From Alviniconcha marisindica (taxonomy: Eukaryota > Mollusca > Gastropoda > Provannidae): DNA of 64,000 bases. Below are positions 39,601 to 51,946 of this stretch, one piece after another. The position numbers were made by a program, and so were the translations under genes. The stretch spans positions 516,001 through 580,000 of the forward strand of contig JABMCL010003147.1 of assembly GCA_018857735.1 (NCBI GenBank), in the 5' to 3' direction. Position 1 is the first letter of the stretch. Each line of letters starts with the position of its first letter. Under the pieces are notes generated by a model. That model was not told where the DNA came from. It ran no database searches and saw only the letters and a list, made by a program, of their open reading frames with translations.

Positions 39601-42600
39601 TTCAGGTGATGGGCGAGGGGGTTCACCAGACCCAGGGAACCGTGCAGAGCGTGTCTGAACAAACTGACCAGGTGACTGTTGAGCTGGACAGGGACGTGGA
39701 GGAGCCACGGGCGCGCTACGCCTCCACAGTCAGGGTGCCCCTCACTCGGGTACAGCCGCTTCGCAATGAGGTGAGGCAGGACACGTTTTGTAGAATGGTG
39801 CAGGTTGGTTTGGGGCTGCAGCACTGTCTTCATCTTTTCATAGGCATCATTCACCGTGAACTCAGTCCTGATCTGACCAGCTGACCTGACTGTAAACTGA
39901 GTCCTGATCTGACCAGCTGACCTGACTGTAAACTGAGTCCTGATCTGACCAGCTGACCTGGTTGTAAACTGAGTCCTGATCTGACCAGCTGACCTGGTTG
40001 TAAACTGAGTCCTGATCTGACCAGCTGACCTGGTTGTAACTGAGTCCTGATCTGACCAGCTGACCTGGTTGTAAACTGAGTCCTGATCTGACCAGCTGAC
40101 CTGGTTGTAAACTGAGTCCTGATCTGACCAGCTGACCTGGTTGTAAACTGAGTCCTGATCTGACCAGCTGACCTGGTTGTAAACTGAGTCCTGATCTGAC
40201 CAGCTGACCTGGTTGTAAACTGAGTCCTGATCTGACCAGCTGACCTGGTTGTAAACTGAGTCCTGATCTGACCAGCTGACCTGGTTGTAAACTGAGTCTT
40301 GTCTGACCAGCTGACCTGGTTGTAAACTGAGCCTGATCTGACCAGCTGACCTGACTGTAACTAGTCCTGATTGACCAGCTGACCTGACTGTAACTAGTCC
40401 TGATCTGACCAGCTGACCTGACTGTAAACTCAGTCCTGATCTGACCAGCTGACCTGACTGTTAACTGAGTCCTGATCTGACCAGCTGACCTGACTGTAAA
40501 CTCAGTCCTGAGCTGACCTGACTGTAACCTCATTTTGGATCTGACCAGCTGACCTGACTGTAAACTCAGTCCCAGTAATCTAACTAGCTTGTTTGTTGAC
40601 CACAAATATTTTGATAGGTTACAATAGCAGACTTCTATTGCTCTGCCTTTGTTAATGAAAGTGAACAAAGAGCTCCAGTGTTTTTCTGCTAGATCAAAAT
40701 CTCTGGTGGGTTGTGCGGCTGGTTTGCAGTTGTGACGCTGGTGTGTTTGTTGCCCACAGATCTTCCAGCAGTGCCATAACCAGATGAGCGAGTCCGTCAT
40801 CACAGCTGTACAGGCGGCCATTGTGCCTGGAGATGAAACGGCACCGTCACCGCTGCAGCAGTCATTGGGGGCTGTCACCGGCAGCGACGGAAACTCCCTG
40901 TCTCACCAGGTCAGTGACCCCTTCCTGGACCCTTTGCTTTTTCGTTCCTGATGAGATAGCTCTTGAAATTGTCACCTTTTCGCTCCTGGTGTTGTAGTCT
41001 AATTGAGGTTGTTGAGATAGCTCTTAAAACTCACCTTTTTAGACTTCTCTAGTTGCGATGCCCTTTTAACTGCCACCTTTTCAGACTTGTCTTGTTGAGT
41101 TACTCTTTAAAACTGTCATTTTAGACATTCCAGTTTAGTCTACCCTTAAAACTTTTATCTTTTCAAACAGTCTAGTCAAAATGGCCTTTGAAACGGTCAT
41201 TCTAGACTTCCCAATTCAGTCTAGATGAGATTACCCTTGAAACTGTCAGCTTTCCAAACTTGCCATCCAGTGACAGTGACTTTTTCATTTTAGTTCAAAA
41301 CCTGTTGTGTTTTGTGACATTTTTGCTGAGCTGGAGGCTCAGATGCATCAGAATGTTTGTTGAACTTAAAGAGTTTACCATGAAGTGTTGCTCTACCTGT
41401 GTACAAGTGTCATGGGCTGAGCTGGAGGCTCAGATGCATCAGAATGTTTGTTGAACTTAAAGAGTTTACCATGAAGTGTTGCTCTACCTGTGTACAAGTG
41501 TCATGGGCTGAGCTGGAGGCTCAGATGCATCAGAATGTTTGCTGAAATTAAAGAGTTTGTTTCTCTACCTGTGTACAAGTGACATTTTTGCTGAGCTGGA
41601 GGCTCAGATGCATCAGAATGTTTGTTGAACTTAAAGAGTTTACCATGAAGTGTTGCTCTACCTGTGTACAAGTGTCATGGGCTGAGCTGGAGGCTTAGAT
41701 GCATCAGAATGTTTGTTGAACTTAAAGAGTTTACCATGAAGTGTTGCTCTGCCTGTGTACAAGTGACATTTTTGCTGAGCTGGAGGCTCAGATGCATCAG
41801 AATGTTTGCTGAACTTAAAGAGTTTGCCATGAAGTGTTGCTCTACCTGTGTACAAGTGTCAAGTAACTTGGGCTGAGTTGGAAGCACAGATGTTTGTTGA
41901 ACTGTTTAAGATTTTACCGTGAGGTTTTGCTCTACATGTTTACAAGTGCCATGGGCTGAGTTGGAGGCTCGGATGTGTCAAAATGTTTGTTGAACTTGAA
42001 GATTTTACCATGAGATTTTGCTGAACCTGTGTACAAGGGTCTGGCTTGTGGCGGTCAATCTTGTGGTCGTTTGAGTGACAGGTGTGCCGAGTGGAGGCAG
42101 AAATCCAGACCCATTTGCTGAACTTAAAGATTTTACCACGTGGTTTTACTCTGCCTGTATACAAGTGTCAGGCTTGTGGTGGTCGATCTTGTGGTTGTTT
42201 GCATGACAGGTGTGATTTTTTACCGTGAGGTTTTACTCTACCTGTGTACAAGTGTCAGGCTTGTGGTGGTCAGTCTTGCGGTCATTTGCTCGACAGGTGT
42301 GCCGAGTGGTGGCGGAAATCCAGACCCGCGCGGCCATGCTGCTGGCTCTGTACATGAACAACGTGGACTTTGCCAAGCTCTACATCTCTCAGTGTGGCTC
42401 CTCGCTCGACATGCTCAAAGTGCTGGCCAAAGACTGCAGCACTGGTAACTCTCCCTCGTGTATTACAACCACAGTTTAGCACTGACTGTCACTGGGTGAT
42501 TGTAGTGAGGCATTTTACAATGACTGTTTAGCTAACTGTCACTGGCTAACTGTAGTAAGGTGTATTACGACTAGTAACTGTCGCTGGGTGATTGTAGTAA

Positions 42601-44471
42601 GGCGTATTACAACTGGTAACTGTTGTTGGGTGATTGTAGTAAGGTGTATTACAACTGGTAACTGTCGCTGGGTGATTGTAGTAAGGTGTGTTACAACAGG
42701 TAACTGTCCCTGGGTGATCGTAGTAAGTTGTGTTACAACAGGTAACTGTCCCTGGGTGATTGTAGTAAGGTGTGTTACAACAGGTAACTGTCACTGGGTG
42801 ATTGTAGTAAGGTGTATTACACTGACTTTTTAGCACTGGTAACTGTTACTGGGCGATTGTAGTGAGGTGTGTTATTGCAGTAAAGTGTATTATGCTGTTT
42901 GGGGATTGGCTGGTGATGGCCAGTGGCTCAGTTGGTCAAAGCTGGCACATTCTGATTCAAGAAGCTTAATCTTTTAATCTTTTTTTTTTTAAATGGCTCT
43001 GACTTCATTTTATTGCTTGCCAAATTCTGTGTGTACATAAGTGCAGAATTTGTGTTGTTGTGTCTTGTTTTATGCCAGCGCCACATGTCTCCTGTGGTGT
43101 GTTTCCAGGGAGTCGCCCGCCTGTGGTGGAGTCCCACTGCCAGCGACTGCGCATGTTGTACAGGGACTGTGCCAAGCCCCCCCCTCCCCCCAGCAAGGCA
43201 GACACCAGGCCTGTGAGTATTGCTGCCAGCAGTGGACAGTGCTGTGGGTACTGGGGTGCAGTGGGTACTGGGGTGTGGTGCTGTGGGTACTGGGGTGTGG
43301 TGCTGTGGGTACTGGGGTACAGTGCTGTGGGTACTGGGGTACAGTGCTGTAGGTACTGGGGTACAGTGCTGTGGGTACTGGGGTACAGTGCTGTGGGTAC
43401 TGGGGTACAGTGCTGTGGGTACTGGGGTACAGTGCTGTGGGTACTGGGGTACAGTGCTGTGGGTACTGGGGTGGTGCTGTAGGTACTGGGTACAGTGCTG
43501 TGGGTACTGGGGTACAGTGCTGTGGGTACTGGGGTACAGTGCTGTGGGTACTGGGTACAGTGCTGTAGGGGACTGGGGTACAGTGCTGTGGGTACTGGGG
43601 TGTGGAGCTGTAGGTACTTGGGTACACCGTACAGTGCTGTGGGTACTGGGGTACAGTGCTGTGGGTGCTGGGGTACAGTGCCTTGGGTACTGAGGTACAG
43701 TGATGTGGGTATTGGGGTAGTGCCTTGGGTACTGGGGTACGGTGCTGCAGGTACTGGGGTACAGTGCTGTGGGTACTGGGGTACAGTGCCTTGGGTATTG
43801 AGGTACAGTGCTGTGGGTACTGAGGTACAGTGCCTTGGTATTGAGGTACAGTGCTGTGGGTACTGAGGTACAGTGCTGGGGGTACTGAGGTACAGTGCTG
43901 GGGGTACTGAGGTACAGTGTTGTGTGCTGTGGGTACTGAGGTACAGTGCTGGGGGTACTGAGGTACAGTGCTGGGGGTACTGAGGTACAGTGTTGTGGGT
44001 ACTGAGGTACAGTGCTGTGGGTACTGAGGTACAGTGCTGTGGGTACTGAGGTACAGTGCTGGGGGTACTGAGGTACAGTGCTGGGGGTACTGAGGTAGAA
44101 TGGCCCCCTCCCCCCAGCAAGGCTGACACCAGGCCTGTGAGTATTGCTGCCAGCAGTGGACAGTGTCATAGGTACTGCAGTACAGTGGTGTGGGTACTGG
44201 GGTACAGTGGTGTGGGTCCTGGGGTATAATGTTGTGGGTACTGGGGCACAGTACTGTGGGCACAGTGAGGTATAGTGCTGTGGGTACTTGGTACAGTGCT
44301 GTAGGTACTGGTGTACAGTGATGTAGGTACTGGGGTATAGTGATGTGGGTACTGGTGTACAGTGCTGTAGGTACTGGGGTACAGTGATGTAGGTACTGGG
44401 GTATAGTGATGTAGGTACTGGTGTACAGTGATGTAGGTACTGGGGTACACACGTGTGTGCATGCACGCACA

Positions 44472-44520
<49 letters not shown>

Positions 44521-47500
44521 CACTCAACCTATACATGCTCCCACAACTGCTATCTAAAGATCAGCCAGACACACTTGCCCACAGCTGGACTAATACACAC
44601 CACTAAGACCTAATCAGACAGTACCCCCCCCCCCCCTCCCCTCCAACTGAAACCATACTGAAAAATGGTTACAACATATCCACTGGTGTGGTAGAGTACC
44701 ACTATAGCTGGAGTACAGTACTATAGGCAGTAGGATGGCACTGTAGACGGCAGGCAGGGTACAGCGACGTAGACACAGGTAGCAAGAGGCTGTGCAGACT
44801 GCTGCATTAGGGCCTGGAGCTGACCGCCCCATGTGTCAGTGTTGCCCGTTTCAGTCCAAGGAGATGGTGTGGGAGGTGACGCGCTCCTTCCCTCCCGTGC
44901 GTGCCTGCCTCTTCTCCCAGAGTCTGACGGTCATCACCTTCCTCGGCGACCCCAGCGCTGGCAGCGGCCTTCCCCGCGGCACCATGGTCTTTGCCAACCA
45001 GCCCATCCCCAAAGAGGTGGGTGAAAGAAACCATGAAAATCTTGCCTGTGTGTGAACAGATGTGTATGGTCCAAACACATGAAAGGTTAAAAAGGACGCC
45101 ATTTATTAGGACAAAATGCAGCATGCAACTTTTCTGGTTAACCCCTTTAACAAGATACAAAATGACACTAAAACAGCAGTTAAATGGCGAAAAATGACGT
45201 GTAGAACTAGGATACTTACCTGCTTTTGGTTGAGCTATGCTGTTTCATGTCCAGTGCTTGGAAGATGTGTTTGAACTGAAACATGGAATAGCGACGTGAA
45301 AGGAGTCATGAGAAATATTAAGCTAATATGAAGTGATTTTTTTCCCCCCCTTCTAATATGAAATAGAGCTTTTTTGCCAATACTGCAAATGTGAAAGTTA
45401 CAGTGGAGGCTTTCACGGAAATGGATGCTGTGTTTGAACCATCAGTGGCCGACTACGGTGAGGGATCGAATCTTGTGGGCCCTCGATTTGTTGGAATAAA
45501 ATACTTGTGCCAAGAGCAGCTGTTGAGGGAGAACATTTGTGTTGATATTGACGCTGTTTTTGTCTTCCTTTATTGCTAGGCACCCACGTTTTACTGGGAG
45601 CTGGAGATCTGCTCTTTTGGGGAGTCCCACGAAGACAGTTCTGCTGTTGTGTCGTTCGGCTTTGCCCCTCAAGCAGAAAAGAAGGACGGAGCATGGACCA
45701 ACCCTGTGGGAACCTGCCTCTTTCTCAAGTCAGTGGTGTATTTTAGCCTTCAGTTACATGCAAAAACTTTGTGGATTGTTTGTGGTGGGGGTGGATTGGG
45801 GATTTTGGTGTGTGTTTGTCCGTTGGGGGGATTATGGGGGGGGGAGGGGGGGTAGGGGGCTTGTGAAGCCAGCAGCTTCAGCAACATGTACAGATTTGGA
45901 AGTACTGTAAGGAGGATGTTCATGAAACTTGCATCGTTGTGAGATCAACAACTCCAGCAGAATTGTATGTGAATTTGTAAGCACTGTATAAACAAAAAAA
46001 ACAATGACACAGGTATGGCGTGTAACCTGTTTTGTATCACACATGGTTGCTGGTGATCAACTGGGGTTCAACATTAATGTCCACTTCATCCTCTCTAACC
46101 CCTGCTTGCTGTGTTGACAGCAACAGCAAAGCATCCTCTCTAACCCCTGCTTGCTGTGTTGACAGCAACATCAAAGCGTCCTCTATAACCCCTGCTTGCT
46201 GTGTTGACAGCAACGGCAAAGCGTCCTCCCTTACCCCTGCTTGCTGTGTTGACAGCAACGGCAAAGCGTCCTCCCTTACCCCTGCTTGCTGTGTTGACAG
46301 CAACGGCAAAGCGTCCTCCGTAACCCCTGCTCCAACACAGCAAAGCATCCTCTCTAACCCCTGCTTGCTGTGTTGACAGCAACAGCAAAGCATCCTCCCT
46401 TACCCTGCTTGCTGTGTTGACAGCAACGGCAAAGCGGTCCACTACAACGGCACCAGCCTGCTGCAGTGGCGCAGTGTCCGCCTGGACGTGACTCTGGGCG
46501 TGGGGGACGTGGCCGGCATCGGCTGGGAGCGCTCCACAGAACAGACGCCTGGCGGAGGCTCCATCCCCAAGGGCACGGTCTTCTTCACCTTCCGTGGTCA
46601 GCGCCTGACGGCCACGCTGGACAACGTGGCTGGGGCCATGTACCCTGTGGTGCAGATTCAGAAAAAGGTGAGCTGTGCTGGGTTATCCGGAGGTAGGTGA
46701 ATTGTACTTGGTCAGACAAAAACAAAAAGTGGGTTGGGCCGGGTCATTCATTCAGAGAACTGTGGGTTCTGGGTGATCCAGAAAAAATGGTTGGGTTCTG
46801 GGTCACACACACACAAAATGGGTTTTGTCGTGTAAAAAAAAGGTGGGTTTGGGGTCATACAGAAAAATGTTGGTTGTTCTGGGTCATACCCCAAGTTGTT
46901 GTTTTTTAAAGTTTTTTTTTAATTTTTTTAAGCTCATACAGAAGAAAGGTGGGTTGTGCTGGGTCTCACAGAACAAGACTGTACTAGTCATACATGAAAA
47001 AGATGTGCTTTGTTATACCTATAAAAAAAAAGAAGGGCGGATTGTTCTGGGTAATACAGAAAAAGGTGAGAGTTGCACTGGGTCATACAGAAAAGGGTGG
47101 GTTTGCACTAGGTCATACATGAAAAAAGTTATCTGTTATCAGTAGCAGTCATTAAAGGAAAGGTGTGTCTGTGTGTGTGTAGATGGTGTGTACACTGTGC
47201 ACCTGTAACTGCTAAAACGTTCTGGCCTCTTCAAACAGAACTGTCGGGTGAAGGCCAACTTTGGAACTCGCCCCTTCGCTTACGCCGAAGGCCAGCAGCA
47301 TCGGGACGCGGCTGAAGCAGCTAACGATGTGATGCGAGACATCCGGGAGTCCTTCGGACACCTGCCTTTCCACTGCATCTCCGACAGCGACAGCGATGGC
47401 AATGAGACGGGGGCTGGTGGGTCCGTGCTGGACTCCAGGGACAGCTGCACCCCTCCCCGCGCCCCCTGCAAGAGGGCCGTCGCCCCATCCGCTTTGAAAG

Positions 47501-50500
47501 GTCTGGCTGCTTTGTTGTGTGCCCCAGCCCAGTGTCATTTATAACTTTGGGCAAGGTCTGATTGTGTTCTGTGCCCCAGCCCAGCATGTGTAGCTTTTCA
47601 GACTGAAGACTGTCGTTTCAGACTGAAGACTGTCGTTTCAGATGGAAGACTGTCGTTTCAGACTGAAGACTGTCGTTTCAGACTGAAGACTATTGTTTCA
47701 GACTAAACTGTCGTTTCAGACTGAAGACTGTTGTTTCAGACTGAAGACTGTCGTTTCAGACTGAAGACTGTCGTTTCAGACTGAAGACTGTTGTTTCAGA
47801 CTGCCTGCTGTTTCAAACTGAAGCCTGTTGTTTCAGGCTGAAGACTGTTGTTTCAGGCTAAAGACTATTGTGTCAGACTGAAGACTGTTGCTTCAGCCTG
47901 AAGACTTGTTTCAGACTGCCTGCTGTTTCAGACTGAAGACTGTGGTTTCAGATTACGACAGCAGCCAGTGCCTGCAGTACAACCGCCTGCCAAGCTACGA
48001 CCACTTTGTGCTGACGGGCCCGAACCCCCAGCTGCAGGCCAGCATGGAGGAGGACTCGGACGAGGAGCAGGTGGCCGACGACTCGGCCCTGGAGGACCAC
48101 TACGCCTTGCTGGTCAAGGCCTGGGAGCAGCGAGTCTTCCCCGTCATCCGACGGCGCTTCCGCAACGAGGCCGAGAGGAAGGACGGGCTGGAGCAGATCC
48201 GGGGGGCGCTGCAGCTGGGTGAGGAGAGAAGGCGGAGACTGATGATGAGGATGAGGATGATGATGATGATGATGATGATGACAGAACAAAGTGTGGAAGA
48301 GGAGTGTTTGGGTGTGTGTGCGTGTGGTGCGTGTGTGTGCGTGCGTGTGCGTGTGGTGTGTGTGTGTGAGTGAGTGAGTTCAGGAGTGTGTGTGTTATGT
48401 TGTGATGTGTTGTGCTGTGTGTGGTTGGGAGTGTGTGCATGCATGGTGGGAGAAGGGGTGGGGTAAACATGGTGCTTAACGTCCACAGAAACCATAAGGC
48501 TTATTAGGGACGGGAAAAGGGGTGGGGGGGGAGGGAGATCAAATGAGTGGTGCTTTTTTCCTGATTTATCGCAATATATTACCTGCCTTGATTTGATTTA
48601 TTTGGAGTGTAAGTGTCTCACGTGCATATGGGGAAAAGCGCAGATAAATATTATTTTTATGAAGAAGATCATTGTCATGATGTCACACCAGGTGATGATC
48701 ATGGCTTGACGTTTGCCGTGTCTTGCTGTAGAAAGAGTGCATGGTTCCTTGAACCTCTTTAGTCTTTTAACTTGTTAAATGCAAATTGGATCCTAGATCC
48801 AATCAGACAATATAGCATTGAATATGTACCACTTCTTATGATCTGCTGGGAAATCAATGTTTTATTGCAATAGCCCAAAATTGTTCAGTTCGGGGTGTCA
48901 GTCAGGTCCTTAGACTGCACATCACTGTTAACGATTTGTGAGGACTTGAGTATCACTGTGACTAACTCTTGTTCTTTACAGGCATGACGGACATTGCCAG
49001 ACAGACCGTGGAGTTCCTCTACGAGGAGAATGGCGGAATCCCCCGTGACCTTCACCTTCCCACCATCGAGGATATCCGTGAAGACCTGGCCAAGTTCACC
49101 ATAGAGCGGGTGAAGAAAGGGACGACGGTGATCATCCGCACGCCCACCAGTCTCAGCAGCAGCATCGGCGCCTCCCTCCTGCCCAAGTTTGCCGTCAGAG
49201 CCATGCTCAAGACCTTTGGTCTGACCGGCACCGTTCTGGACATTGACACAGTGAGTTGTGTGTGTGTGTGTGTGAGTTGTGTGTGTGTGTGTGTTGCTTT
49301 TTTGAACAAGTTTGTGTGTATGCATGTGTGTGTGTGCGTGTGTGTGTGTCATTGAGAGCCATGCTCAGAATGTTTGGTCTGACAGGCACTGTTCTGGACA
49401 TTGGCACAAGGAATTGTTGGGACGAGGTTGTGATGAGATGTGTTTGTGTAACAAGCTTAAATCAGAATCGCAACAACAAAAATGTCAGTATGCATGCCAC
49501 ATCAGCAGATTTTGTATCGTGAATGGCTTTTACATTTCAAACTGGGATGTCTTTCATCTTCAAAATTGTCTTGCATGTTTCAGGGTTTCCATTAACAGAT
49601 AATTTGCAGTCTTTTACCAGTTAAGATCAGCATATACCAGGAAAACATTAGCCAGACGTACTGGTTGTTACTGTTTGTCCAGTTCTCACAACAAACGGAA
49701 AACAAAATAAAACAAAGTGCAGGTAGAGAGTATGTGTGGTGTATTATGTTTGTGTGTGTGTGTGTTCCAGACAGGGAAGGGAGCAGGGTGGTTGCTAGTA
49801 AAGCTCTGGCAGCAGTATAGACAGCCGTGTGTCTGACCAGTTACAGTGATTCTCTCACCAGTTTCCATGCACCACTTTTGCCTCCTCATATATGTCACAC
49901 CAGTTTGAAAAATGTCCAGCGCGATCACTGATGATCTTGTTGCTCCTCCTTTGCAGGGCAACGAACTGGTGCAGGTGGAGACGTACCTGCGGAGCGAAGG
50001 GGTGCTGGTCAGGTTCTGGTACCCGCTGGAGATGCTGGAGAAGCCTCAGCCGGGCCTGCGAAAGTCCTCCATCACCGGGGGACAGACCATGGACACCTCC
50101 AACGTCCACATCCACAGGTCAGTGTGTCCACTGTGGCTGGTGCATGGCCTGGGTATGCCCATCTCTGTAACCTTACAAGTCAGGTTTTGTCACGACACAT
50201 CCGTAAATCTGCCATGGCCTGGTTATCCCCATCTCTGTAACCTTACGAGTCAGGTTTTGGCACTACACGTCCGTAAATCTGCCGTGGCCTGGTTATCCCC
50301 ATCTCTGTAACCTTACGAGTCAGGTTTTGTCACTACACATCCGTAAATCTGCCGTGGCCTGGTTATCCCCATCTCTGTAACCTTACAAGTCAGGTTTTGT
50401 CACGACACATCCGTAAATCTGCCATGGCCTGGTTATCCCCATCTCTGTAACCTTACAAGTCAGGTTTTGTCACTACACATCCGTAAATCTGCCATGGCCT

Positions 50501-51463
50501 GGTTATCCCCATCTCTGTAACCTTACAAGTCAGGTTTTGTCACGACACATCCGTAAATCTGCCATGGCCTGGTTATCCCCATCTCTGTAACCTTACAAAT
50601 CTGGTTATGTCACTCCATGTCCGTAAATCTGTGCCATGGCCTGGTTATGCCCGTCTTTTTAAGTTACGATCAGTGTGTCTGCATCCATGAGGCTGTGCCG
50701 TGGCCTGGTTATGCCCGTCTTCGTAACCTTACATGTCAGGTTACATTTCTCCACATCCACAAATCTGTGCCATGGCCCAGTTATGCCCGTCTTTGTAACC
50801 TTTCAAGTCAGTTTACACACACATGCATGCACACATGTACGCACACATGTGCACGTGCGCACACACACACACACACATCAGTGTGTCTGTTGTGTCACCA
50901 AGAACAAACTAGCAACACAAGTGATTACCAGTACAGCGTGATGTGGACGTGGTGTTGGTTGACCGTGCAGGGAGCTGCTGCAGAGCGAGGCCATGCTGGC
51001 GCGAATGTTCGTGCGCACCGCCTTCCTCCGCCTCATCGACCACTGCAACTCCCCCGCCATGGACTCAGAGCTCTTCTCCAGCGTCACCAACTCCGTGAGC
51101 GGCTCGGCGGCCTGCGCGGCCACCCTGCAAGAGCTGGACCTGGAGAACCTGCTGCTGTTGTCCACGGAGCTGCTCACCTCGCCGCTCCCTGACGGCACCC
51201 TGGTGGCCCTCTCGCCGGCGGTGGTGCCCCTGTCGCCACGGCAGTGCTTGGCACCTCTGTCCTGCTCCTTCACCGGCCTGGTGTATCACCACGGCGACCG
51301 CCTGCAGAGGGAGCTGGCCACGGCCATTGCGCGCGCCGCTCGGCAAGGGGAGGATTACCTGATTGAGCTGACCAGCCAGCTGTGCATGTGTCTGCAGGTC
51401 AGTCAGAGCGGTGTGTGTGTGTGAGTGTGTGTGTGGATGTGTGCGTGTTTGAGTGTGTGTGTC

Positions 51464-51542
<79 letters not shown>

Positions 51543-51607
51543 GTCAGTCAATGTGTGTGTGTGTGTGTGTGTGCAGGTCAGTTGGAGCTCTCTGTATGTG
51601 TGCATGT

Positions 51608-51657
<50 letters not shown>

Positions 51658-51707
51658 GTCAGTCAGAGCTGTTTGTGGGTGTGTGTGAGCAGGTCAGTCA
51701 AAGCTCT

Positions 51708-51748
<41 letters not shown>

Positions 51749-51887
51749 TGTGTGTGTGTGTGGAGGTCAGTTCAGCTGTGTGTATGTGTGTATGTGTGTG
51801 TGTGTGTGTGTATGTGTTTGTGTGTGCATGTGTACATGCATGTGTGTGTGCGTGCGTGTGTGTGTGTGTGTGTGCAGGTCACTTCAG

Positions 51888-51946
<59 letters not shown>

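Noticed and set aside
39862..40878. Minus-strand 338-codon ORF ([12 protein letters not shown] repeats)
   Set aside because: 36-bp array read in frame; overlaps true exon 35.
42928..44536. Minus-strand ORFs of 374-531 codons rich in [20 protein letters not shown]
   Set aside because: They are translations of the 22-bp array. No start context, no introns, no non-repeat domain; overlapping frames give the same kind of peptide.
49354..49410. Mutually exclusive alternative of exon 43 end
   Set aside because: Donor destroyed and no real acceptor, so kept as a pseudo-copy rather than an exon.
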